Shown here: positions 37,952 through 46,637 of the stretch, in pieces
How the letters are laid out: every line of letters begins with the position of its first letter
How positions within the stretch are numbered: position 1 is the first letter of the stretch
Assembly: GCA_945947575.1 (NCBI GenBank)
Contig: CAMEYM010000001.1
Location: 1-64,000, forward strand
Reading direction: 5' to 3'
DNA length: 64,000 bases
Source: Rhizobium sp. Q54
GTDB taxonomy: Bacteria > Pseudomonadota > Alphaproteobacteria > UBA2966 > CAIVPW01
The notes under the pieces: generated by a model
Told to the model about the DNA's origin: nothing
The model's database searches: none
The model's input: only the letters and a program-made list of their open reading frames with translations
Position numbers and translations under genes: made by a program

Positions 37952-38149
37952 ATGACCGCGACCACCACCACCACCGACGCCCCCGAGATCGTCCAGTCGG
38001 ACTCGACCAAGGTCATCTGCGACGGCAATGGCCTCGGCGGCCATCCGCGGGTGTATCTCACCATGGGCGCGGGCGACGGGGTCGACTGCCCGTACTGCGA
38101 CCGCCGCTTCGTGTTGAAACCCGGCGCCAAGGCCGCGTCCGGCCACTAG
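37952..38149 (+). CDS. zf-CHCC zinc-finger protein (NDUFS6-like)
   Basis: A 65-residue protein with the pattern ICDGNGLGGHPRVYL...VDCPYCDRRFVL, that is Cys-x-His-x-Cys-x2-Cys, the zf-CHCC fold of the mitochondrial complex I subunit NDUFS6. In alphaproteobacteria such small proteins are thought to help complex I assembly. ATG at 37952 is chosen because the longer open frame runs into the tRNA flank. The MOSC gene follows after ten bases. Confidence 0.88.
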   Translation: MTATTTTTDAPEIVQSDSTKVICDGNGLGGHPRVYLTMGAGDGVDCPYCDRRFVLKPGAKAASGH

Positions 38150-38159
38150 GTCCCCCAGC

Positions 38160-38819
38160 ATGCGTATTGTTTCCGTCAACGTTGGCGGCCTCAGCGAGAT
38201 GCTGAATCGCCGCGGACAGCCGTATCTATCCGGCATCCTGAAGTCGCCCGTCTCCGGCCCCGTCAACGTCACCTTCGCCGGCGTCATCGGCGATGCCCAG
38301 GGCAACCAGAAGGTGCACGGCGGCCCCGACAACGCGGTGTACGCGTACTCGGCCGATCACTACGCCGCCTGGCGGCGCGAGGAAGGGCGCGACGACCTGG
38401 CGCCCGGCTTCTTCGGCGAGAACCTCACCGTCGCGGCGCTGCACGAACAGGACGTGCGCATCGGCGACGTCTATCGCGCCGGCTCGGCGCTGCTCGAGGT
38501 GACGCAGCCGCGCCTGCCCTGCGACACGCTCGGCGTGCGCGTCGGTGACAAGCATTTCCCCGATCGCTTCCTCAAGAGCCGCCGCACCGGCATGTACCTG
38601 CGCGTGCTCAAGGAAGGCACGGTGCACGCGGGCGACGAGTTTCTTCGCGAGCGCACCGGCAGCGTGACGATTCCCGACGCCGTCGACATCATCGAGGGCG
38701 ACGCGGGCACCACCGCAACGCTGCGCAAGCTCTCCGCCGAATCGGCGCTCTCCAAGCGCTGGCGCGCCAAGGTGGACAAGAAGCTCGCCGACCTGGCCGC
38801 TCCGGCCGCCGCGCCATGA
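38160..38819 (+). CDS. MOSC-domain protein (YiiM-like)
   Basis: A 219-residue protein with a MOSC domain, a fold that carries sulfur or molybdenum cofactor. The N-terminus RIVSVNVGGL, GVIGDAQGNQKVHGGPDNAVYAYS, FGENLTV and the conserved cysteine in QPRLPCDTLGVR are typical of the YiiM group, with a short 3-alpha extension at the end. YiiM-type enzymes can reduce N-hydroxylated bases in molybdenum-dependent fashion. The stop overlaps the next gene's ATG. Confidence 0.9.
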   Translation: MRIVSVNVGGLSEMLNRRGQPYLSGILKSPVSGPVNVTFAGVIGDAQGNQKVHGGPDNAVYAYSADHYAAWRREEGRDDLAPGFFGENLTVAALHEQDVRIGDVYRAGSALLEVTQPRLPCDTLGVRVGDKHFPDRFLKSRRTGMYLRVLKEGTVHAGDEFLRERTGSVTIPDAVDIIEGDAGTTATLRKLSAESALSKRWRAKVDKKLADLAAPAAAP

Positions 38820-39925
38820 TGCGCGGCGCCACTCTCGCCGCGCTGCTCGCCACGGGCGTGGCCTTCGTCGCGCTGGCGCAACAGGCGCCGCCCATGCCGG
38901 GGATGCCGCCGCCCGCCCAGCCCAACGCGCAAATGCAGCAGGCTGCCGCCGGCGGTCCCAACTGCCACCAGACCCACACCGCGCTCAGCCGCGACGGCAT
39001 GGCCTTTAACGCCGAGGGCGAGATCCTCGTGCGCGCCTCGGTGCCCGATGGCGTGCGCCTCCCGGGCGGCACGCTCGGCGTCTACTACGTCACCGGCGGC
39101 GACGACCACGGCATCTTCCTGGGCAAGCCGTCCGGCAATCGCTGGGAGCGCGGCGAGAAGGTGCTGCTCGACGGAGTCTTCGACGGCAACGCCGTCGATC
39201 CCGACGCGGTCAACCTGCCCGACGGGCGCATCCGTCTCTTCTACTACAAGGGTTCGTTCGTCGGCGGCGCGGCGCCGTCGCCGATCGCGCCGTTCTACTC
39301 GGCGATCTCCACCGACGGCGTGCGCTTCACCGTCGAGGGCAAGGTGTTCGAGATCGAAGGCGGCACCGACCCGTCCGTCGTGGTACTGCCGGACGGCTCC
39401 TGGCTGCTCGCGGTGGCGCGCGCCCAGCAGCAGCAGATGGTGGTCGCGCGCTCGACCGACGGCACCCGCTTCGAGACCGTCGCGACGCTCGCCAACGGCG
39501 GCATCCCCGAGCTGCTCGTGCTGCCGAACGGCAGCGTGCGCCTGTTCTTCAACGGCTCCGGCGGCAATGGGGTGCCGCCCGGCATGGTCAGCCGCATCTC
39601 CACCGACGGCGGCCGCACGTGGCGCGACGAGCTAGGCACGCGCCTCAATCACCCCGGCTTCGCCGCCGATCCGTCGGTCGTGCGCTTGGACAACGGCCAG
39701 TACCGGATGTTCTACAAGACCGCCGACCAGGCCTGCGAGCAGGCCAATCGTCCGGCGATGCCGCCTGGCGCGCCCGCGGGCGCAATGCCCCCCGGCGCCC
39801 CCATCGGCCCGCCGCAGACGTTCGGCCCCGGTCAGCAGCCGCTGCCTCCCATGCCGGGCGGCCCCGCGGGCGGCGTACCGCAAGGCCAGCCAAAAGGCCA
39901 GCCCAAGGGCCCGCCCACGCCCTAG
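38816..39925 (+). CDS. Secreted beta-propeller-like (sialidase/GH43-like) protein
   Basis: A 369-residue exported protein. A signal peptide (MMRGATLAALLATGVAFVALAQ) leads to a domain with repeated SxDGxxF/W segments (LSRDGMAF, ISTDGVRFTV, RSTDGTRFETV, STDGGRTWRD), the last an Asp-box. Such repeats occur in sialidase- and GH43-like propellers. The usual catalytic arginines of sialidases are not evident, so enzyme activity is unproven. The last 60 residues are Pro/Gly/Gln-rich. The ATG overlaps the MOSC stop (ATGA). Confidence 0.7.
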   Translation: MMRGATLAALLATGVAFVALAQQAPPMPGMPPPAQPNAQMQQAAAGGPNCHQTHTALSRDGMAFNAEGEILVRASVPDGVRLPGGTLGVYYVTGGDDHGIFLGKPSGNRWERGEKVLLDGVFDGNAVDPDAVNLPDGRIRLFYYKGSFVGGAAPSPIAPFYSAISTDGVRFTVEGKVFEIEGGTDPSVVVLPDGSWLLAVARAQQQQMVVARSTDGTRFETVATLANGGIPELLVLPNGSVRLFFNGSGGNGVPPGMVSRISTDGGRTWRDELGTRLNHPGFAADPSVVRLDNGQYRMFYKTADQACEQANRPAMPPGAPAGAMPPGAPIGPPQTFGPGQQPLPPMPGGPAGGVPQGQPKGQPKGPPTP

Positions 39926-39953
39926 TTCGGGGCGGCACGGCGCGAACGCGAGT

Positions 39954-40454
39954 CTACTTCGGCAGCACCGCCGGTGCCGTGAACACGTGGTCGCGGTTGG
40001 CGACCGGTGTGTGACATGTCACGCACTCCTGGGAGAATTCGGCGTTGGCGCCGTACGGCCGCTGCTCCGCTGCCAACCAGCGCGCCCATCCCCAGCCGCG
40101 CGTCGCCGCATACTTCTGGGTGTCCTTGAACATAAACTCGGCGTGGACGAAAGCCCCCGGGCCCTTGGCGGTCGGCCAGCCGGGCACCTCGCCCTCGCGC
40201 CACACGACCTTGCCCAGGATGGCTCCGTTCGGCCACGGGTTGGTGTTGCCAGCGCGGGCCGCGGCAACGGCGATATCGTTGCCGATGACCACGCGAATGG
40301 TGTTGTTGTCGGTCCGGTAGCTGGGCGCGACGATCTGCCAGTTCTGCCAGCCGGTCGGATAGGCGATCCCGTTCGGCGCCGGATCTGCGGCGTACGCCGC
40401 GGAAAGAGTCATACCGACCACCATCATCGTGGCGGCGATGAGTTTCGACTGCAT
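39954..40454 (-). CDS. Cytochrome P460-like haem protein, periplasmic
   Basis: A 166-residue protein with a signal peptide (MQSKLIAATMMVVGMTLSAAYA), the P460 family fold region (YPTGWQNWQIVAPSYRTDNNTIRVVIGND) and a single haem-c site CVTCH near the C-terminus. P460 proteins oxidise hydroxylamine or act on NO in some bacteria; others bind haem without that activity. The Lys that forms the P460 crosslink cannot be judged by eye. A GGGGGGA ribosome site precedes the ATG. Confidence 0.85.
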   Translation of the reverse strand: MQSKLIAATMMVVGMTLSAAYAADPAPNGIAYPTGWQNWQIVAPSYRTDNNTIRVVIGNDIAVAAARAGNTNPWPNGAILGKVVWREGEVPGWPTAKGPGAFVHAEFMFKDTQKYAATRGWGWARWLAAEQRPYGANAEFSQECVTCHTPVANRDHVFTAPAVLPK

Positions 40455-40567
40455 AGCGTCCCCCCTCAGGTTGCAGGAGCCTGATCATACCAGCCCCGCA
40501 AGCTCAGTCGGAACAGTTCGTCGCCGCGCAGGCCGGCACCTGCCGGTCGCGGTATATATCTGCCCGC

Positions 40568-43441
40568 ATGTCCAAGCCCGCTGCGCCCGCCGCGACCCCG
40601 CTCTACCTGGTTGACGGCTCCGGCTACATCTTCCGCGCCTATCACGCCCTGCCGCCGTTGACGCGCAAGCGCGACGGCACTCCGACAGGCGCGGTGTACG
40701 GCTTCTGCAACATGCTGGCGAAGCTTCTCGCCGACATCGAGGCGCAGGGCGGAGCGGGCCACCTCGCCGTGCTGTTCGACGCCGGCCGCAAGACCTTCCG
40801 CTCCGAGCTCTATCCCGCCTACAAGGCGCAGCGCCCGCCGCCGCCCGATGACTTGGTGCCGCAGTTCAAGCTGATCCGCGACGCGGTGCGCGCATTCAAC
40901 CTGCCGTGCATCGAGCAGGAAGGCTTCGAGGCCGACGACATTATCGCCACCTACGCACGCCTCGCGCGCGAGGCCGGCACCGACGTGGTGATCGTCTCGT
41001 CCGACAAGGACATGATGCAGCTCATCCGTCCCGGCGTGCGCATGCACGATCCCCTCAAGGATCGCGCCATCGGCGAGGCCGAGGTGAAGGAGAAGTTCGG
41101 CGTCGCGCCCGCCCTGCTCGCCGATCTCCTGGCGCTTACCGGCGATACTTCCGACAACGTGCCCGGCATTCCCGGCGTCGGCCCGAAGACCGCGGCCGAG
41201 CTTCTGACCGCCTACGGCAATCTCGAGTCGTTGCTGGAGCACGCCAGCGAGATCAAGCAGCCCAAGCGCCGCGAAGCGGTGATGGCCAACGCCGACAAGG
41301 CGCGCATCAGCCGCAAGCTGGTGGCTCTCGACGAGAACGTTCCCGTCGCGCACACGGTGGACGACCTCGCTGTGCGCATGCCGGACCCCAAGGTCCTGTT
41401 CCCGTTCCTCGAAGACCTCGAGTTCAGCAACCTGGCGACGCGCCTGCGCGCCCGCTACGGCACGGACACTGCCGCAACGAAAGCCGACAAGAGTCCGTCA
41501 CCGGCCGTCGTCGAGTCGGCTCCGGTTCCCGCGCCGCGCGAGCCGTCGGGCGGTACGCCCGCCTACGGCGGGACCCCGCTCGCCGGTCCCGCCGTGCGCC
41601 TCACGCCGCCGACGCGCTACGCGACTCTCACGACGTTCGACGCGCTGGCCGCTCTCGCGGACGAGGCGCGCAGCACCGGCATCCTCGGCCTGCACGTCGA
41701 GATCGACCCGCCCGACGACAACGGCGGCGACATCGTCGGCGTCGCGCTCGCGGCGCAACCCGGCATCGGCTGGTACGCGCCTCTCGCGGTTGCGCGCTCG
41801 CAATCCTCGCTGGCCATCGAAGGCCCCGACGAAGAGCACGCCTTCGGCCTGGCCGAAGCCCTCGACATCCTCAAGCCGCTGTTCGAGGACCCCTCGGTCC
41901 TCAAGGTTCTCTACGACGCCAAGCGCACCATGAAGGTCCTGGCGCGTCACGGCGTGACCCTGTCGCCGGTCGATGACACACTGCTGATGTCCTTCGTTCT
42001 CGGCGGCGGCCGCGACGAGCACGGCCACGGCGACATCTGCGAGCGCGAGCTGGGCATGCGCCCGCCGCCGCGCAAGGAGATCGTGGGTTCCGGCAAGACC
42101 GCGATCTCCTTCCAACAGGTGCCGCTCGATCGCGCCACACCGTATGCCGCCGGCCTGGCCGACACCGTGCTGCAGAGCCGGGAATGCTTGCGCCGCCGCA
42201 TCCTCAGCGAACGCCTGGTCTCGGTGTACGAGACCATCGAGCGTCCGCTCGTCCCCGTGCTGCTCGCCATGGAGCAGGCCGGCGTGCGGATCGACCCCGA
42301 GGCGCTCGCGGCACTCTCCGCCGATTTCGGCAAGCGCATGACGACGCTCGAAGCCGACGTCTATCGCGTCGCCGGCCGCGAATTCAACATTGGTTCCCCG
42401 AAGCAGCTCGGCGAAATCCTCTTCGACACCATGAAGCTCGAAGGCGGCCGCAAGACCAAGACCGGCGCCTGGAGCACCGATGCCGACGTCCTCGACGCCC
42501 TCGCCGCCGAAGGCCACGAACTGCCGCAGAAGATTCTCGACTGGCGCCTCGTCTCCAAGCTCAAGTCCACCTACACCGACACGCTCGGTCATCAGATCGA
42601 CCGCGTCACCGGCCGCGTCCACACGTCGTACCTGATGGCCGGCGCCGCCACCGGGCGCTTGGCGTCGACCGAGCCCAATCTGCAGAACATTCCGATCCGC
42701 ACCGAGGAGGGGCGCCGCATCCGCCGCGCCTTCGTCGCACCCCGCGGCCACAAGCTGGTTTCCGCCGACTACTCGCAGATCGAGCTACGGCTCTTGGCCC
42801 ACGTCGCCAAGATCGATTCGCTGAAAGAGGCGTTCCACAAGGGCGTCGATATCCACGCCCTCACCGCGAGCCAGGTCTTCGGCATTCCGCTCGATCAACT
42901 CGACCGCGACACGCGCAACCGCGCCAAGGCGATTAACTTCGGCATCATCTACGGCATCTCGGCGTTCGGTCTCGCCCGCCAGCTCGGCATTCCGCGCGGC
43001 GACGCCGGCCGCTACATCGAGGCGTACTTCGAGCGCTACCCGGGCATCCGCGCCTACATGGATAGCGCCAAGGAATTCGCCAAGCGCAACGGCTACGTGG
43101 TGACGCTGTTCGGCCGGCGCGTGCACATGCCCGGCATCCACGATCGCAACCACTCCATGCGCTCCTTCTCCGAGCGCGCCAGCATCAACGCGCCGCTGCA
43201 GGGCACCGCGGCCGACATTCTGAAGCGCGCCATGGTGCGCATGCACCGCGCCCTCGCCGAGTCGCGCCTCAAGTCGCGCATGCTGCTCTCGGTGCACGAC
43301 GAGCTCCTGTTCGAGGCGCCCAACGGCGAAGTCGAAGCGCTCAAGGCGCTCGCCAAGAAGGTGATGGAGGGGTCGGCGGCCCTCGACGTGCCGCTGACCG
43401 TGGAGACAGGCGCCGGCGACAATTGGGGCGAGGCGCACTAG
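40568..43441 (+). CDS. polA: DNA polymerase I
   Basis: A 957-residue repair and Okazaki-fragment polymerase. Residues 1-300 are the 5'-3' exonuclease (SGYIFRAYHALPP, FDAGRKTFRSE, GDTSDNVPGIPGVGPKTA). An Ala/Pro-rich linker follows. Residues 350-560 match the 3'-5' exonuclease fold, but the first catalytic motif reads LGLHVEID (His376, Glu378), where proofreading enzymes have D-x-E. The polymerase domain has DYSQIELRLLAHV, KAINFGIIYGIS and VHDELLFE, all intact. Proofreading may therefore be weak or lost. The gene stands alone. Confidence 0.97.
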   Translation: MSKPAAPAATPLYLVDGSGYIFRAYHALPPLTRKRDGTPTGAVYGFCNMLAKLLADIEAQGGAGHLAVLFDAGRKTFRSELYPAYKAQRPPPPDDLVPQFKLIRDAVRAFNLPCIEQEGFEADDIIATYARLAREAGTDVVIVSSDKDMMQLIRPGVRMHDPLKDRAIGEAEVKEKFGVAPALLADLLALTGDTSDNVPGIPGVGPKTAAELLTAYGNLESLLEHASEIKQPKRREAVMANADKARISRKLVALDENVPVAHTVDDLAVRMPDPKVLFPFLEDLEFSNLATRLRARYGTDTAATKADKSPSPAVVESAPVPAPREPSGGTPAYGGTPLAGPAVRLTPPTRYATLTTFDALAALADEARSTGILGLHVEIDPPDDNGGDIVGVALAAQPGIGWYAPLAVARSQSSLAIEGPDEEHAFGLAEALDILKPLFEDPSVLKVLYDAKRTMKVLARHGVTLSPVDDTLLMSFVLGGGRDEHGHGDICERELGMRPPPRKEIVGSGKTAISFQQVPLDRATPYAAGLADTVLQSRECLRRRILSERLVSVYETIERPLVPVLLAMEQAGVRIDPEALAALSADFGKRMTTLEADVYRVAGREFNIGSPKQLGEILFDTMKLEGGRKTKTGAWSTDADVLDALAAEGHELPQKILDWRLVSKLKSTYTDTLGHQIDRVTGRVHTSYLMAGAATGRLASTEPNLQNIPIRTEEGRRIRRAFVAPRGHKLVSADYSQIELRLLAHVAKIDSLKEAFHKGVDIHALTASQVFGIPLDQLDRDTRNRAKAINFGIIYGISAFGLARQLGIPRGDAGRYIEAYFERYPGIRAYMDSAKEFAKRNGYVVTLFGRRVHMPGIHDRNHSMRSFSERASINAPLQGTAADILKRAMVRMHRALAESRLKSRMLLSVHDELLFEAPNGEVEALKALAKKVMEGSAALDVPLTVETGAGDNWGEAH

Positions 43442-43506
43442 GCGCACCCTTGGACACGGCGGCGGGCGTTCCCATCTAGGGGGCTCTCGCCTCGGAGCCA
43501 CCCGCC

Positions 43507-44220
43507 ATGTTCGACGCCAAACGCCTTCTCGATCAGTTCCTCGGTCCCAACTCCGTCGGAGGCCTGCAGCAGCGCGCCAACGCGCTCGGCCAGCGTGCCG
43601 GCGTCGGCAATATCGGCTCGCGCGACGTCGGAAGTGCCGCGATCGGCGCCGGTCTCACGGCGCTACTCATGGGGGCCGGGCGCGGCCGCCGCGGCATGGG
43701 CATCGGCGAGCTCGGCGGCATGGCCGCCATCGGCATGCTCGCGTACCAAGGCTACAAGAAGTGGCAGGCCGGGCAGGGCGCCACCGCGATTCCGGCCATG
43801 CCGTGGGGCGAGCCGCCCCCCAGCGGCACGCCGTTCAACCCCATCAGCGTGCCCGAACAGCAATCGCTCGGCCGGCACCTGCTGCGCGCCATGATCGCCG
43901 CCGCCAAGTCGGACGGTCACATGGACGCCGCCGAGCAGCAGACCGTCTTTGCCCAAATGGACAAGATGAACCTCGACGCCGCCGACAAGGCATTCGTCAT
44001 CGACGAGCTGCGCGCCCCGCTCGACGTTGCCGCGGTCGCGCGCGGCGCGCGCAACCCCGAGGAAGCCGCCGAGATCTACACAGCGTCGTTGCTAGCGGTG
44101 GACGTGGACCAGCCGTCCGAGCGCGCATACCTCTCCCAGCTTGCGCAGCACCTGAAGCTCGATCCCAAGCTGGCGGAGCATCTGCACGCCACCGTCGAGC
44201 ATGCGACAGTGACCGCATAG
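43507..44220 (+). CDS. DUF533 family inner-membrane protein (YebE-like)
   Basis: A 237-residue protein. The N-terminal part begins MFDAKRLLDQFLG and carries a glycine-rich hydrophobic segment (SAAIGAGLTALLMGAGRGRRG, then GGMAAIGMLAYQGYKKW). The C-terminal part is a TerB-like helical domain (RHLLRAMIAAAKSDGHMDAAEQQTVF, then YTASLLAVDVDQPSERAYLSQLAQHLKLD). This is the DUF533 plan; function unknown, often linked to envelope or metal stress. Confidence 0.9.
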   Translation: MFDAKRLLDQFLGPNSVGGLQQRANALGQRAGVGNIGSRDVGSAAIGAGLTALLMGAGRGRRGMGIGELGGMAAIGMLAYQGYKKWQAGQGATAIPAMPWGEPPPSGTPFNPISVPEQQSLGRHLLRAMIAAAKSDGHMDAAEQQTVFAQMDKMNLDAADKAFVIDELRAPLDVAAVARGARNPEEAAEIYTASLLAVDVDQPSERAYLSQLAQHLKLDPKLAEHLHATVEHATVTA

Positions 44221-44243
44221 ACTCTAGCGGTTCGGTCTGCCGG

Positions 44244-44272
44244 TTGACTTTCCCGACGGTGCTATCAAAATA
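44244..44272 (+). promoter_or_regulatory. Promoter of the toxin-antitoxin pair
   Basis: TTGACT at 44244-44249 and AAAATA at 44267-44272 are 17 bases apart. The predicted transcription start, seven bases on, is the A of the antitoxin ATG (44279), which implies a leaderless message. Confidence 0.5.
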
Positions 44273-44279
44273 GATAGCA
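44260..44279. promoter_or_regulatory. Operator palindrome overlapping antitoxin start codon
   Basis: TGCTATC-AAAATA-GATAGCA is a perfect 7-bp inverted repeat (44260-44266 with 44273-44279), overlapping the -10 box and the first base of the antitoxin ATG. VapB/FitA antitoxins bind such repeats to repress their own operon. Confidence 0.65.
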
Positions 44280-44515
44280 TGGCGCAGTTGCTGGTTCGCA
44301 ATATCGACGATGCGGTCGTCCAGTCGCTGAAGCGCAAGGCGCGGCTCCACGGACGCTCGCTCGAGGAAGAGTTGCGGCTGATCTTGAGCGAGGCGGCGAA
44401 GCTTTCTCCTGAGGAGCGCGTCGCCGTCGCCAATCACATCCGCGCCATGACGCCATCCGCCGCGCGGCAGACAGACAGCACCGACCTCATTCGCGAGGAT
44501 CGTGATCGCCGGTGA
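44279..44515 (+). CDS. FitA/VapB-type ribbon-helix-helix antitoxin
   Basis: A 78-residue antitoxin. The N-terminal ribbon-helix-helix is MAQLLVRNIDDAVVQSLKRKARLHGRSLEEELRLIL, the FitA pattern. The C-terminal tail, rich in Arg and Asp, would occupy the toxin active site. No Shine-Dalgarno sequence fits because an operator palindrome runs right up to the ATG. The stop overlaps the toxin GTG (GTGA). Confidence 0.92.
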   Translation: MAQLLVRNIDDAVVQSLKRKARLHGRSLEEELRLILSEAAKLSPEERVAVANHIRAMTPSAARQTDSTDLIREDRDRR

Positions 44516-44937
44516 CGCTCGTCGTTGATGCCAGCGTCGCGTTCAAATGGTTCATCGAGGAGCTGCAATCGGACGCCGCGCTGCGCGTGCCGGCGCTTCC
44601 CGAAGACCTGATTGCACCAGATCTCATCGTTGTTGAGGTGGCGAACGCGCTGTGGCGCGGCGTGAGGGACGGGCGGGTGCTTCCTGTGCAGGCCACGGAG
44701 GCTGTCACGTCTCTCCCACGGTTCTTTGCCGAGCTTGCGAGCTCGGCAAGCCTCGCGCCGCGTGCGTTTGCCATCGCCTGCGAACTGTCGCATCCGGTCT
44801 ACGACTGTTTGTACCTGGCGCTGGCGGAGCAGCGCGACGCGCGCGTCGTCAGCGCGGACGCGCGACTCAAGAGCAAGGTTGCGGGGACCGAGTGGGCGCG
44901 ACGTGTGGTCGGACTTGGAGCGCGGCGGCTTGGATAA
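44512..44937 (+). CDS. vapC: VapC-type PIN-domain toxin
   Basis: A 141-residue PIN-domain ribonuclease. The four acidic residues that bind magnesium are visible: Asp6 in LVVDASVA, Glu in LIVVEVANALW, Asp in HPVYDCLYLALAE and Asp in VVSADARLKSK. VapC toxins cut tRNA or rRNA until the antitoxin binds. It starts at GTG overlapping the antitoxin stop, so the two are translated together. The convergent motB ends 21 bases after its stop. Confidence 0.93.
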   Translation: MTLVVDASVAFKWFIEELQSDAALRVPALPEDLIAPDLIVVEVANALWRGVRDGRVLPVQATEAVTSLPRFFAELASSASLAPRAFAIACELSHPVYDCLYLALAEQRDARVVSADARLKSKVAGTEWARRVVGLGARRLG

Positions 44938-44958
44938 GGAGGCCGGTCGGGCGCCGCG

Positions 44959-45645
44959 CTACCGCTCGATGCGAATCACCACGCGCCGGTTCTCGGCGCG
45001 ATTCTCGGGCAGCGGGTTGCCGGCTTGGTCGCGGTTGGGAAGCTTGGGCTTCGTATCGGCATAGCCAAGCACCGTGATGCGATCCGCCTTGACGCCGCGG
45101 CTGATCAGGAAGCGCGCCACGGCCGAGGCGCGCGCGCTCGACAGTTCCCAGTTGGATGGGAAGGCCGCCGTGTTGATCGGCACGTCGTCGGTGTGGCCCT
45201 CGACGTCGATGCGATAGTTCGTTACGCCGAGGAAGATCAGGTTTTGCGCGACGCGGTCGAGGAGCGGCTCGGCCGCCGTCAGGATGGTGGCCTGGCCCAC
45301 GGCGAACATGTCGCCGGTCTTGAAGTCGAAGGTCGAGCCGCGCTTGTTCACCTGCGCTTGCGCGGCGTCCATCTCGACGCCCTCTACCGCCAGCTCCTGC
45401 TGCATGTTCTTCACCAGCTGCTGGAACGGCGTCGGCGGCGGTGGCGCGTTCTCCTGGGTGGTGAACGCCTTGGTGATCGACTGTGCCGCGGTCTCGAACT
45501 TGCCGGGGTCCGGATCCGAGAGCGAGTACAGCACCAGGAACAAGGCCATCATGTTGACGACCAGGTCGGCGAAGCTGAGAAGCCAGCCCTCTTCTTCTTC
45601 CGCTTGATGCGGAGGGTCGGGCGGGCCGCTGCCGCCGCCGCTCAT
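44959..45645 (-). CDS. motB: MotB-like stator / OmpA-domain protein
   Basis: A 228-residue stator protein. One membrane helix (WLLSFADLVVNMMALFLVLYSL) carries the conserved Asp of MotB used for proton passage. The C-terminal OmpA-like domain, which binds peptidoglycan, has DVEGHTDDVPI, LSSARASAVARFLISRGV and ENRRVVIRI. Its ATG overlaps the motA stop (ATGA). Together they form the ion-driven stator of the flagellar motor, though the same pair design occurs in other motors; no flagellar gene is in the window. Confidence 0.9.
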   Translation of the reverse strand: MSGGGSGPPDPPHQAEEEEGWLLSFADLVVNMMALFLVLYSLSDPDPGKFETAAQSITKAFTTQENAPPPPTPFQQLVKNMQQELAVEGVEMDAAQAQVNKRGSTFDFKTGDMFAVGQATILTAAEPLLDRVAQNLIFLGVTNYRIDVEGHTDDVPINTAAFPSNWELSSARASAVARFLISRGVKADRITVLGYADTKPKLPNRDQAGNPLPENRAENRRVVIRIER

Positions 45646-46460
45646 GCGGCCTTCTTACCCTTGCCGCCGCCACTCTTCTGGTCGATGTGGTAGTGGATCG
45701 CCGGGTCGAGGTAGCTGTTCATCTTGTCCTGGATGTAGCGCGGGCTCTTCTGGTCCGCGAGCATGGCGAACCCTTCCGACACCAGGAAGTTGCGGAAGCG
45801 CAGGATCGATTCCTTCTGCATCAGCTTCGACGCGGCGGGCATGAAGATCATGCGCGCGCTGATCACGCCGTACAGCGTCGCGAGAATGGCGACGGCGAAG
45901 CCCTCGCCGATGCCTTCCGGGTTGCTCTGCAACGACTGCAACATGACGACGAGGCCGACGAGCGTGCCGACCATTCCGAACGCCGGTCCGTTGCCCGCCA
46001 TCGACTTGAGAATTTCGACCGGGATGGTCGCGCGGCTGAACGCGCCGTTCGACGCGGCGCCGAGCATCTGGCGCACCTCGTCACCGGAATAGCCGGTGAT
46101 GACGAGCTCGATGCCGTAGTTCATGAAGTGGTCCTGGTTCTTCGCGCCCTTGATCTCCTTTTCGAGCGCGACCAGGCCGCTCTTCTTCACCAGGTAGCCC
46201 CAGCGAATGATCTTGCCGGTCTCGACCGTCAGCATCGAGCGGTTGGCCTTGCCACGGATGAACACGCCGCCAACGGCTCCCAGCGACTGCATCACGTAGC
46301 GGAACTCGTAGCCCATGAAGGCCGAGGCCAGCGTGCCGCCAAACACCAGCAGCATGCCGGACATGTGGAAGAACGACGCGAAATCCGTCGTGATCTCGAT
46401 GATCACGATGAAGATGATCGCGATGCACGCGAGGAAGCCAAAAAGCGAGGCTAGTGACAT
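45642..46460 (-). CDS. motA: MotA-like stator protein
   Basis: A 272-residue four-helix membrane protein of the MotA/PomA family. Helices 1-2 are at the N-terminus (LFGFLACIAIIFIVIIEI and SGMLLVFGGTLASAFMGY). The cytoplasmic loop follows. Helices 3-4 contain the family motif GPAFGMVGTLVGLVVMLQSL and GFAVAILATLYGVISARMIFMPAA. The C-terminus is basic. A TATAGT -10-like box lies near 46490 on the minus strand. Confidence 0.92.
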   Translation of the reverse strand: MSLASLFGFLACIAIIFIVIIEITTDFASFFHMSGMLLVFGGTLASAFMGYEFRYVMQSLGAVGGVFIRGKANRSMLTVETGKIIRWGYLVKKSGLVALEKEIKGAKNQDHFMNYGIELVITGYSGDEVRQMLGAASNGAFSRATIPVEILKSMAGNGPAFGMVGTLVGLVVMLQSLQSNPEGIGEGFAVAILATLYGVISARMIFMPAASKLMQKESILRFRNFLVSEGFAMLADQKSPRYIQDKMNSYLDPAIHYHIDQKSGGGKGKKAA

Positions 46461-46637
46461 CTGTGTCGTGGACCCCCGGGGCAGGGACTATACACGATCC
46501 ATGCCGCGCCCTTGAAGGCTCCAAAGCCACGGAATCCCTGGTCAAGACCCAGCCACGGGGGGGCTGGCCGGGCCGTCTCTCCTGGACGCTGCATCGCCCC
46601 GTATGGAAAGGTGGCCGCCCTTCGCCTCAGGGCCCCG

